Source: Micavibrio sp.
GTDB taxonomy: Bacteria > Pseudomonadota > Alphaproteobacteria > Micavibrionales > Micavibrionaceae
Direction of reading: 5' to 3'
Assembly (NCBI GenBank): GCA_030824805.1
Contig: JAPJRC010000043.1
Location: 1 to 19,768 of the forward strand
Length of the DNA: 19,768 nt
The first letter of the stretch is position 1. Every line of letters begins with the position of its first letter. The notes beneath the pieces were generated by a model. That model did not search any database. It had not been told where the DNA came from and worked only from the letters and a program-made list of their open reading frames with translations. Below, piece by piece: positions 5,965 through 13,133 of this stretch. Made by a program: the position numbers and the translations under genes.

Positions 5965-7827
5965 ATGGCAACGCAAAAAGACAACAGCACGGAAGACTTC
6001 AAGAACGCCACGGCAGCGACGCTTCGCGCCATGTCGGAAAAGAAGCATATGGGGGTGACGTTCTCTGCCGCGGAGACGCCGGAATACCAGACCGCGCCGA
6101 ATGCCGAGAACACACGCCTCCCGTTGCCGCCCACGCACATGGACAAGACAGCCCTCGCTGTCTTGCGCGGTACGTCGGATGCGAAGGCGTTGCGCCTCAA
6201 ACACCATGACAGAAAACTTCACCTGAACAATGCGCCGCGCGATCTCACGGCCGCCGCCATGTTCGAAGCTATGGAGCAGGCACGCTACGAAGCCGTCGGC
6301 ATGAACCAGATGGAAGGCGTAAAACAAAATCTGGGCAAGGTGCTGGGCGAAAAATTTCGCCGTCTCGGCTACGAAAAACTATCAGGGCGCGAAGATTCAA
6401 ACATGGCGGATGCGCTGCACGCGCTTGCCCGCATGACATTGACGGGCGAAAAACTGCCCAAGAACGCGCAAGTGTTGATCGACCTTTGGAAACCATATGT
6501 GTCTGACAAGCTTGGCGGGAATGGTCTTGAAAAACTCATCCCTCTGCTGAACGACCAGAAAGCCTATGCGAAGGCATCGCGCGACATTTTGAACCGCCTC
6601 AACATGGAATCCCATGATGGCAGCGGCGAAGATGAAAGCGATGACGGTAAGAACGAAGACGCATCCGACGATGATCAGGACAACACAGAGAATCCCGATG
6701 CCAATCAGGATGAACAGAAATCCGGCGACCAGCAACAGGATATGGCCGATGATTCCGATATTCAGGAGTCTGCCGATGAAACCGAGATTGGCGAAATGGG
6801 CGATCAGGAAATCGGCGAGCCCACCGAAGGTGAAACACCTGCCGAATTAAAATCCCGTCGCAACAGCGGCGCGGTTGACCCGCATGGTGAGAAATACGTC
6901 ATCTACACAACGCAGTTTGATGAAATCGTGAACGCGGAAGATCTCGCAGACCCGGGTGAGCTCTCGCGCCTGCGCCGCCTGCTGGACCAGCAAATGTCAC
7001 CGATGCAGGGTTTGATCTCCAAGCTCGCAAACCGATTGCAGCGCAAGCTGATGGCGAAACAGCAGCGTTCATGGCTGTTCGATCAGGAAGAAGGCTATAT
7101 CGATGCATCGAAGCTTTCACGCATGATCGCCAACCCGACCATGTCGCTGACTTTCAAGAAAGAGAAGCAGACCGATTTCCGTGACACAATCGTAACGCTG
7201 TTGATCGACAATTCCGGCTCCATGCGCGGCCGCCCTATCGCGATTGCCGCGATGTGCACGGACATTCTTGCCAAGACGCTGGAGCGTTGCGGTGTAAAAG
7301 TTGAAATCCTCGGCTTCACCACGCGTGCGTGGAAAGGCGGCAAGAGCCGCGACCTCTGGATCGAGCGCGGACGCCAGCAGCATCCGGGGCGGCTGAATGA
7401 TTTGCGCCACATTGTCTATAAAAACGCCGACGCCCCCCTGCGCCGCGCGCACAAGAATTTCGGCCTTATGCTAAAAGAAGGCATTCTGAAGGAAAACATA
7501 GACGGCGAAGCGCTCGTCTGGGCGCACAACCGCATCGCGCGCAGGCCGGAACAGCGCAAGATCATGGTCGTGATTTCCGACGGCGCGCCTGTTGACGATT
7601 CAACATTGTCGGTAAATCCTTCGAACATTCTGGAGCGCGACCTGCACACCGTCATTCAATGGATCGAAGGTCTGGGTCAGGTTGAACTCACCGCCATCGG
7701 CATCGGCCATGACGTGGGCCGTTATTACAGCCGCGCCATGACGATCACGGATGCCGACGAACTGGCCTCTGCGCTTGTCAGCCGGATCGAAGGCCTGTTC
7801 CAACTCAACGACCGCAAACGCGCTTAA
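5965..7827 (+). CDS. cobT: CobT-type VWA protein (cobaltochelatase subunit CobT family)
   Basis: Encodes 620 aa, matching the 600-odd residues of the family. The N-terminal CobT region (1-210) includes EDFKNATAATLRAM and LRLKHHDRKLH. An acidic linker (about 213-295) is dense in Asp, Glu, Gln and Asn. After it comes a conserved segment with EKYVIYTTQFDE and SPMQGLISKLANRLQRKL, then a von Willebrand factor A domain (about 405-615) with an intact MIDAS: D415-N-S-G-S419 and later VVISDGAPVDD. CobT binds the CobS ring and the CobN chelatase. No Shine-Dalgarno sequence precedes the ATG; the upstream bases are almost pure A/T, so the mRNA may be leaderless. The N-terminus aligns with known CobT openings, which supports this start. 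Confidence 0.94.
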   Translation: MATQKDNSTEDFKNATAATLRAMSEKKHMGVTFSAAETPEYQTAPNAENTRLPLPPTHMDKTALAVLRGTSDAKALRLKHHDRKLHLNNAPRDLTAAAMFEAMEQARYEAVGMNQMEGVKQNLGKVLGEKFRRLGYEKLSGREDSNMADALHALARMTLTGEKLPKNAQVLIDLWKPYVSDKLGGNGLEKLIPLLNDQKAYAKASRDILNRLNMESHDGSGEDESDDGKNEDASDDDQDNTENPDANQDEQKSGDQQQDMADDSDIQESADETEIGEMGDQEIGEPTEGETPAELKSRRNSGAVDPHGEKYVIYTTQFDEIVNAEDLADPGELSRLRRLLDQQMSPMQGLISKLANRLQRKLMAKQQRSWLFDQEEGYIDASKLSRMIANPTMSLTFKKEKQTDFRDTIVTLLIDNSGSMRGRPIAIAAMCTDILAKTLERCGVKVEILGFTTRAWKGGKSRDLWIERGRQQHPGRLNDLRHIVYKNADAPLRRAHKNFGLMLKEGILKENIDGEALVWAHNRIARRPEQRKIMVVISDGAPVDDSTLSVNPSNILERDLHTVIQWIEGLGQVELTAIGIGHDVGRYYSRAMTITDADELASALVSRIEGLFQLNDRKRA

Positions 7828-7829
7828 GC

Positions 7830-9791
7830 TTAGCGCTTACCTTCGAACGACGGCCTGAAAATATCTTTCATCATGACGGCGCCGCGCGCAGACAGATGCC
7901 CCTGATTGTAATACAGGCTGTACCCGTCTTTTTCGACTAGGCATTTGTCATCGGGGCAAATCGCATCCACCGCGTCAATGACATGCAAGTCCTTGTCTTT
8001 TGCCAGATACTGGTCAATGTGAGTGGCGATATTGTCCTCATAATCTTTGCGGCTAGTCAGCGAAAGCTCTCTTCCCTGATTGTAAAGCGCATTGAAGGCC
8101 AACGTTCTTGGCGGATCAAAACTGACCCAAGGAACATCTTTTAAAAGATAAACGGTAATGTCCTTCTTCTTTAACGAAAAAACCATCTCGTGCAGCGCAT
8201 TAAACAAAGGCCTTTCATACGACCCCTCGCTTTTTACATCCGTCCATTCGAACTCCTCCGGATGTTCGTCGGTGATTTTCATCCATGAATCCCAACTCGC
8301 CACGAGATAAAGCCTTTTGATACCGCTTCTCAGAATAAAATCGTAAACAGCCTTGTTAGACGCATAACAAAAAGCACCGTGTTCCGCCGTTTTAAAGTTA
8401 TAGCCAAGAAGTGGCGGGCAGCCATGCGCCGTAGCCACATATCCCTTTTGGTGATACTCTTTGGACAGTTCATAAAATGCCGGCGCTATAGCATCGGCGT
8501 GACTATCACCCCACAACATGAACACGGGTGTTGTGCCTCCTTCTGTCTGGCATACTTCGCCGCGCTCGATTTTATCTATAGGGGTTTTATCGCATTTTGA
8601 ACGCATAGGGTTCTGGTCGTTTATACCTTCGGCATAGCGCACAACATTTTCAGGCAAGCGTGCGGGGATTCCTTTAAGCGTATACATTGTCGCGCTACAC
8701 ATCATCAAGAATGCGATAGCAGCTCCGGCATGGATGAATACTTTTTTATCCGGCCAAACCAGCGTGCCGTTGCGCACAGGCCTTTCGACAAAGTAATAGG
8801 AAAGAACCGCGAATGCAGAAATGGCCAAGGCATAGAACGCAACCGCTATACCTTCAAAAACCATGAACGGATTGTATTTGATAAAAACAAGCACCGGCCA
8901 ATGCCAGAGATAAAGCGAATATGAAATCAGCCCTACGAATACAATCGGACGGAACGACAATAGATGAGACACAATCGTCCGCTGCTGACGATGCAGGAAT
9001 ATAAGTCCCGACGCCCCAAGACAGGAAGGTAGCGCGGTCCAGCCGGGAAAGAGCGTTTCCTCCGAATAGAAAAACACCGGTACAATCATCAACAGAAAAC
9101 AAAAAACCGCCGCGGCTTGTGCCTGCATGCCGGATATTTTTCCATCCCATCGGCTGCCATAATAGGCAACCAGAGCGCCGCATAGCAATTCCCACCCGCG
9201 AAACGGGAGCATATAGAATGTCAGGTTCTGATTGTTGTTCAGAACAATCACGCATAACACAAAGGATACGACGGCAGAGAGAACAATAAACTGTCCTAGC
9301 CTTGCGCGAAACTCAGCCCATACAAAAACCAATGCCAGAGGATAGAAAATATAAAACTGCTCTTCGACAGCGAGCGACCATGTGTGCAGGAGCGGTTTCA
9401 GCAAAGCGCCTTGGTCGAAATACCCTGCCTGCTTGTAAAAAAGAATATTGGATCCGAACGCCGCCTGTGACATAACTTCAGCGCCAAGGCTTTTGTAATC
9501 ATCCGGCAAAAGAAGAAACCAGCCAGCCAGCATGGTTCCCGCAACCATTACAAACAAAGCCGGCAAAATGCGGCGGAAGCGGCGTACCCAAAATCCGCCA
9601 ATGGTAAAACTGCCCGCGTTCATGTCCTTGAGCATCAGCGAGGTGATCAGGTATCCCGAAATGACAAAGAATATATCCACCCCGACATATCCGCCGCTCA
9701 TAAGCGGTACGCCCGTATGAAACAGCACAACCGAAAGTACGGCAACGGCGCGCAGGCCGTCTATATCCGGGCGGTATGAAATGGAGGACAT
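7830..9791 (-). CDS. Membrane O-acyltransferase with C-terminal SGNH domain (OafA/YrhL type)
   Basis: Encodes 653 aa. The N-terminal acyltransferase-3 domain (about 1-370) opens with YRPDIDGLRAVAVL and has the conserved His25 in VLFHTG, then GGYVGVDIFFVISGYLIT and RRFRRILPAL, with about ten hydrophobic helices (for example LWHWPVLVF). The C-terminal periplasmic SGNH domain begins near residue 420 with WGDSHAD (S430) and closes with NQGHLSARG (H632). Such proteins O-acetylate lipopolysaccharide, O-antigen or other surface glycans. The residue three before the catalytic His is Asn, where the usual D-x-x-H motif has Asp. AAGG lies 10-13 bases before the ATG. It converges on cobT with two bases between stops and diverges from hisS through overlapping promoters. 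No other polysaccharide genes are nearby. Confidence 0.93.
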   Translation of the reverse strand: MSSISYRPDIDGLRAVAVLSVVLFHTGVPLMSGGYVGVDIFFVISGYLITSLMLKDMNAGSFTIGGFWVRRFRRILPALFVMVAGTMLAGWFLLLPDDYKSLGAEVMSQAAFGSNILFYKQAGYFDQGALLKPLLHTWSLAVEEQFYIFYPLALVFVWAEFRARLGQFIVLSAVVSFVLCVIVLNNNQNLTFYMLPFRGWELLCGALVAYYGSRWDGKISGMQAQAAAVFCFLLMIVPVFFYSEETLFPGWTALPSCLGASGLIFLHRQQRTIVSHLLSFRPIVFVGLISYSLYLWHWPVLVFIKYNPFMVFEGIAVAFYALAISAFAVLSYYFVERPVRNGTLVWPDKKVFIHAGAAIAFLMMCSATMYTLKGIPARLPENVVRYAEGINDQNPMRSKCDKTPIDKIERGEVCQTEGGTTPVFMLWGDSHADAIAPAFYELSKEYHQKGYVATAHGCPPLLGYNFKTAEHGAFCYASNKAVYDFILRSGIKRLYLVASWDSWMKITDEHPEEFEWTDVKSEGSYERPLFNALHEMVFSLKKKDITVYLLKDVPWVSFDPPRTLAFNALYNQGRELSLTSRKDYEDNIATHIDQYLAKDKDLHVIDAVDAICPDDKCLVEKDGYSLYYNQGHLSARGAVMMKDIFRPSFEGKR

Positions 9792-9828
9792 GGAACTGCC
9801 TTTTTGGCTGCATCTTCGGTTTAAGCCC

Positions 9829-9857
9829 TTGATTAAAACGGCCTTCCCCCTTAAAAA
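9829..9857 (+). promoter_or_regulatory. Predicted hisS promoter
   Basis: TTGATT (9829-9834), 17 bases, TAAAAA (9852-9857). The -10 box ends 8 bases before the hisS ATG and no ribosome-binding site follows, so the transcript is probably leaderless. Confidence 0.5.
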
Positions 9858-9861
9858 TCAA
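9832..9861 (-). promoter_or_regulatory. Predicted acyltransferase promoter overlapping the hisS promoter
   Basis: On the minus strand TTGATT (9861-9856) is followed after 18 bases by TTTAAT (9837-9832). Its -10 overlaps the hisS -35, and its -35 overlaps the hisS -10, so RNA polymerase could hardly occupy both at once. Confidence 0.4.
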
Positions 9862-9865
9862 TGCC

Positions 9866-11212
9866 ATGAGCAAAGAAAAACGCATTTATAAACCAAACAA
9901 GATTGCCGGCTTCCCCGAATGGCTGCCTGAAGAGCGCCTTGTGGAGCAAAAATGGTTCGACCATATACGCCGCGTGTTTGAATCCTACGGTTTCTGCAAC
10001 ATCGAAACACCAAGCGTGGAAGAGTTAGACGTCCTCACCGCCAAGGGTGAAGTGGACAAGGAAATCTACGTCATCGAGCGCCTGCATAAGGACGAGAACG
10101 ACAAGAAAGAAGCCCGCCTCGCCCTACACTTTGACCAGACCGTGCCCATGGCGCGCTATGTCGCGATGAATTTCAACGATCTGGTGTTCCCGTTCAAACG
10201 CTACCAGATGCAACGCGTCTGGCGCGGCGAACGCCCGCAGATGGGCCGCATGCGTGAATTCTATCAATGCGATATCGACATCATCAATGTCGACAACCTG
10301 CCCATCTCGTTCGATGCGGAAGTGGCCGCCGTGATGTATGAGGTGTTGGAGGGGTTGAATATCGGCAAGGTGCAGTTGCGGATATCGAATAGAAAAATTC
10401 TTTTAGGTTTCCTTGAAGAATGGGGAATCCCAGACCCAGCAGCGGTTTTGCGCATTCTTGATAAAATTGAAAAAGTTGGATCAGGCCAAACTTTTACGGA
10501 TCTTGAAAAAGCCCTCTCCTATACAGGCTCCCTAGGGCCTGTTCCAAGAATGCTGATAGATCTTTCAACAATAAAAGTCTCAACAAGCGCAGAATTGAAA
10601 AATAGACTAGAAGAGTTGCGATTTAGGCCTACGACTCCAACACACCTTGAAGGTATCGAAGAGCTTTGCACTGTTCTCGATAATCTTTCCCATCTTCCAG
10701 AAGGTGCGGTTGTTGCAGACCTTTCCATCGTGCGCGGTCTCGATTACTACACAGGCACCGTGTACGAGACGCAGCTTCTCGACGTGCCGGAATTCACAGG
10801 TTCTGTGTGCTCGGGCGGACGGTACGACGATCTGGCCGGAAGTTACATCAACAAACATCTTCCCGGTGTCGGCATCTCCATCGGCTTCTCTCGCTTGTTC
10901 GACGTGATGCGCCAGACGCGTCCCGATCTTCTCGGTATTGGCCCGAAAAGCCCCGCGCATGTTATGATGACAGTGCCGGAGAATGAAGCGGACCGCCCAA
11001 CAGCCTATGAGACGGCACGCACGCTGCGCAAGCGCGACGTAAAGGTGGAGATGTACCACGCGCCCAAGAAAATGGGTGACCAGTTGAAATACGCCAGCAA
11101 AAAGCTGATCCCCTATGTCTGGATGATCCGCGACGGCAAGCACGAGGTCAAGGATATGACCGCACAGACGCAAGAAACCGCAGACCCCAACACATGGAAG
11201 CCGCAAAAATGA
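9866..11212 (+). CDS. hisS: Histidyl-tRNA synthetase
   Basis: Encodes 448 aa, slightly longer than the usual 420-430. This class II enzyme charges tRNA-His in the cytoplasm. The order is motif 1 (about 20-60, including PEERLVEQKWFDHIRRVF), motif 2 with R120-G-E-R123 and the unusual REFYQCDIDII, an insertion domain (about 172-288), the HisA motif RGLDYYTG with R290, CSGGRYDDL, motif 3 GVGISIGFSRL, and a C-terminal anticodon-binding domain. FYQCDIDI resembles the eukaryotic/archaeal-like HisRS group rather than the E. coli form (FHQLG). The insertion domain has a sharply different base composition (separate entry). The stop overlaps the next start (ATGA), so the downstream secreted protein is co-translated. 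A promoter with a leaderless start is predicted. Confidence 0.96.
   Translation: MSKEKRIYKPNKIAGFPEWLPEERLVEQKWFDHIRRVFESYGFCNIETPSVEELDVLTAKGEVDKEIYVIERLHKDENDKKEARLALHFDQTVPMARYVAMNFNDLVFPFKRYQMQRVWRGERPQMGRMREFYQCDIDIINVDNLPISFDAEVAAVMYEVLEGLNIGKVQLRISNRKILLGFLEEWGIPDPAAVLRILDKIEKVGSGQTFTDLEKALSYTGSLGPVPRMLIDLSTIKVSTSAELKNRLEELRFRPTTPTHLEGIEELCTVLDNLSHLPEGAVVADLSIVRGLDYYTGTVYETQLLDVPEFTGSVCSGGRYDDLAGSYINKHLPGVGISIGFSRLFDVMRQTRPDLLGIGPKSPAHVMMTVPENEADRPTAYETARTLRKRDVKVEMYHAPKKMGDQLKYASKKLIPYVWMIRDGKHEVKDMTAQTQETADPNTWKPQK
10381..10720 (+). other. AT-rich, codon-atypical segment encoding the HisRS insertion domain
   Basis: By hand count 10381-10680 holds 125 G/C of 300 (about 42%), while 10081-10200 has about 56% and 10861-10920 about 63%. 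Codons such as AGA, AGG, CGA, CTA and ATA appear here but are scarce in the flanks. The frame stays open throughout. The segment corresponds to the insertion domain between motif 2 and the HisA motif, so the boundaries match a protein module. Replacement by homologous recombination or a domain swap is the simplest reading. Confidence 0.6.
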
Positions 11213-11850
11213 GAAAACTTCTTCTGGCCTTGATACCCCTGCTTCTGCTCACCGCTCCGCTGCACGCCGAAGAGGAAAAAAAGGACGAGGCACAAGCAGA
11301 AGAAGCAAAAAAGGTGGAAGCCGACGATAAAGCGACCCGCTTCGCGCCGGATTTCTGTGATTTTGAAATTACTTTCCCCGAACCGCCCGCGATCGCCCAG
11401 AAATGCATTGAGGACAAATGCTACGACGTGCACAGCTACACCATGGTGTATGACCTGCAGACCACGGTCGATGTGAGCGCCACGTGCAATCCGTCCACGC
11501 CCGAAGATTACAAACGTTATAACGATCAGGTGCTCAAAGCCGCGTTGTACGGCATGATCGACAATCGCAACCTGACGAGCCACAACATCAAATTCACCCA
11601 GATGGAAACGGTGAAGAACGCGTCCCTCACCGGCACAGGCATTACGGGATCGCAGGAAAAAATCTACACCGGTCAGCTATGGATCGGGCCAAATTCTGTG
11701 TTTACGGTGCAGGCCGAACTGGTCGGCAGCGCGCACGAACAGGCGGACACGTCTTTCGGCAAAATCCTTTCCAGCATAAAACTTAAGCAAGGCAAGCAAT
11801 TGCCCAAGCCCAAAAAGCCGCCTTCCGTTCCCAAACAGAACAATCAGTAG
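11209..11850 (+). CDS. Predicted periplasmic or secreted protein of unknown function
   Basis: Encodes 213 aa. The ATG at 11209 is chosen because it overlaps the hisS stop (ATGA) and begins a clean signal peptide: MRKLLLA, a Leu-rich core and a likely cleavage after HA at residue 20. An in-frame ATG at 11194 would only add five residues inside hisS. The mature protein opens with a Glu/Lys/Ala-rich stretch, then a globular part with paired cysteines (FCDF, KCIEDKCYDV, ATCNP) that may form disulfides in the periplasm. The Lys/Pro-rich tail (PKPKKPPSVPK) resembles a disordered or wall-contacting tail. I do not recognise the family. Coupling to hisS is probably for expression level rather than shared function. 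It overlaps the end of the converging gene by 7 bases. Confidence 0.85.
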   Translation: MRKLLLALIPLLLLTAPLHAEEEKKDEAQAEEAKKVEADDKATRFAPDFCDFEITFPEPPAIAQKCIEDKCYDVHSYTMVYDLQTTVDVSATCNPSTPEDYKRYNDQVLKAALYGMIDNRNLTSHNIKFTQMETVKNASLTGTGITGSQEKIYTGQLWIGPNSVFTVQAELVGSAHEQADTSFGKILSSIKLKQGKQLPKPKKPPSVPKQNNQ

Positions 11851-12557
11851 TTATGGCTAGCCTCTAATGGTTTGACAATCATTGATTCAATGAGCGCCCG
11901 TATCTTTTGATCTATTTCCAAGGCGTCATCCAGATGACTAATGTCATAAGAATAATCAATCTCTAGATCGTTAATTAAGATATGGTCGGAAGAACAATAA
12001 CCACCGCCTACCGCGCGAGCACCGCACTCTAGCATGAATATTACATTACCAGCTTTGTCTTTCTGGACGTATAGGTCTTTATTATTTACATGTCGTGTTG
12101 CCTTAGGAGTGTAATGCAAAAGGCCATTTGGCAACTTTTTGGGAGGGTCCGGATAAATTTTGTTTGTAACACCACTAACACCTTCAAGCCCATTCTTCCT
12201 ATTTTCATAGGCAACATTCAAAATATCCCGACGTCTTTCCAAATTATCCGAAACCGTAATCGTAAGCCGGCGTTTTAAAACATCTTCGCGGTTTTCTTTA
12301 TTCATCCGTGGCAAGGTTCCCCAATCTGGATAAGAGACTTCAAGTATATAACTTGGCCAAGGCGCATTTCTTCCGCTTATACACAAAGAATAATATTTCA
12401 GCGGCACCCTAACGATATCTTTACCTATGCGGTGTTCTAGATAATCAGCACCGTTGACATAGCCACATTGTTCACGGCCTACATATCTTTTATAAAGAGT
12501 ACAACTTACACAAAGGACCGTTAACATAATGAAAACTTTGAACAGTCCTTTAAGCAT
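11844..12557 (-). CDS. Membrane-anchored protein of unknown function, AT-rich
   Basis: Encodes 237 aa. It opens with a positively charged end and hydrophobic core (MLKGLFKVFIMLTVLCVSC), either a signal anchor or an atypical lipoprotein signal; the residues before Cys19 (CVS) do not fit the usual lipobox well. The rest looks extracytoplasmic and hydrophilic, with cysteines in EQCGY, SLCISG, LECGAR and GYCSSD. I recognise no domain. By hand count 11881-12240 is about 40% GC, below neighbouring sufE and the hisS flanks. Its ATG follows the sufE stop with no intergenic base, so it relies on the sufE transcript. It looks like a later addition behind sufE. A cargo or lineage-specific envelope role is inference. 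Confidence 0.75.
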   Translation of the reverse strand: MLKGLFKVFIMLTVLCVSCTLYKRYVGREQCGYVNGADYLEHRIGKDIVRVPLKYYSLCISGRNAPWPSYILEVSYPDWGTLPRMNKENREDVLKRRLTITVSDNLERRRDILNVAYENRKNGLEGVSGVTNKIYPDPPKKLPNGLLHYTPKATRHVNNKDLYVQKDKAGNVIFMLECGARAVGGGYCSSDHILINDLEIDYSYDISHLDDALEIDQKIRALIESMIVKPLEASHNY

Positions 12558-12962
12558 CTAGCCCGCCAATCCTCTGATCTTTTCTACCATCGCAAAGAAT
12601 CCGTTTCGGCGGTTGGGCGACAAATGCTGGTCCAGCCCCAGCTTCGAAAACTCCGCCTCAATATCCACGGCGCGTATTTCTTCCGCCGTTTTGCCTTCGT
12701 ACGCGCTCAGCACGACATAGACCAGCCCGCGCGTAATTTTTCCATCGCTGTCGGCATGGAAATGAAAACGGCCCGCGCTATCTTCGGTATAGTGTAACCA
12801 GACTTTCGAAACACAGCCTTTGACCTCGGTAGCTTCGGTTTTCAAAGCGTCTTCCATAGGCTCCACCTTGTCGCCCAGTTCGATCAGATACTGGTATCGC
12901 GCTTCCCAATCATCGAAGAGCGAAAAATTGTCGATCAGTTCTGCTAGCGCAAGATACGGCAT
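12558..12962 (-). CDS. sufE: Cysteine desulfuration protein SufE
   Basis: Encodes 134 aa, close to the 138 aa of E. coli SufE. SufE accepts persulfide sulfur from the desulfurase SufS and passes it to the SufBCD scaffold for Fe-S cluster assembly in the cytoplasm. The acceptor Cys is C50 in EVKGCVSKVW, matching E. coli Cys51. The opening ELIDNFSLFDDWEARYQYLIELG and the closing LSPNRRNGFFAMVEKIR are family hallmarks. I chose the ATG at 12962; an upstream in-frame TTG at 12995 would add 11 residues that family members lack. Neither start has a good ribosome-binding site. No other suf gene is visible. An AT-rich gene follows with no gap. Confidence 0.93.
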   Translation of the reverse strand: MPYLALAELIDNFSLFDDWEARYQYLIELGDKVEPMEDALKTEATEVKGCVSKVWLHYTEDSAGRFHFHADSDGKITRGLVYVVLSAYEGKTAEEIRAVDIEAEFSKLGLDQHLSPNRRNGFFAMVEKIRGLAG

Positions 12963-13053
12963 TTTATGGAATTCAGAGAGCCTTAAACATTTCAATGCTT
13001 TGATATAATATAAAAGGATTGAATTGAAAGCATGATTTTATGCCTCTCCCCCC

Positions 13054-13099
13054 TTGCGGCGGCGGCATCGGATAGCTAGGTTGAATATAAGTGATTCAA
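13054..13099 (+). promoter_or_regulatory. Possible clpX promoter with inverted repeat
   Basis: TTGCGG (13054-13059) and TAGGTT (13077-13082) are 17 bases apart but fit the consensus weakly. Overlapping the -10 and start region is a perfect inverted repeat TTGAAT (13081-13086) / ATTCAA (13094-13099) with a 7-base spacer. A convincing heat-shock sigma factor site was not found. Confidence 0.3.
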
Positions 13100-13133
13100 A
13101 GTCCTAACAAGGAAAACAGGCAGGCGGTCATCC

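Noticed and set aside
4484..7827. cobS/cobT as proof of a cobalamin biosynthesis operon
   Set aside because: No cobN or other cob gene is visible, and this pair lies away from B12 operons in many alphaproteobacteria.
7820..7836. GCGCT/AGCGC hairpin between the cobT and acyltransferase gene ends
   Set aside because: The stem is only five pairs with a 7-base loop and no T-tract, too weak to call a terminator.
12963..12995. N-terminal extension of SufE from a TTG codon
   Set aside because: The 11 extra residues are not expected for SufE, and the ATG gives the family's normal length.
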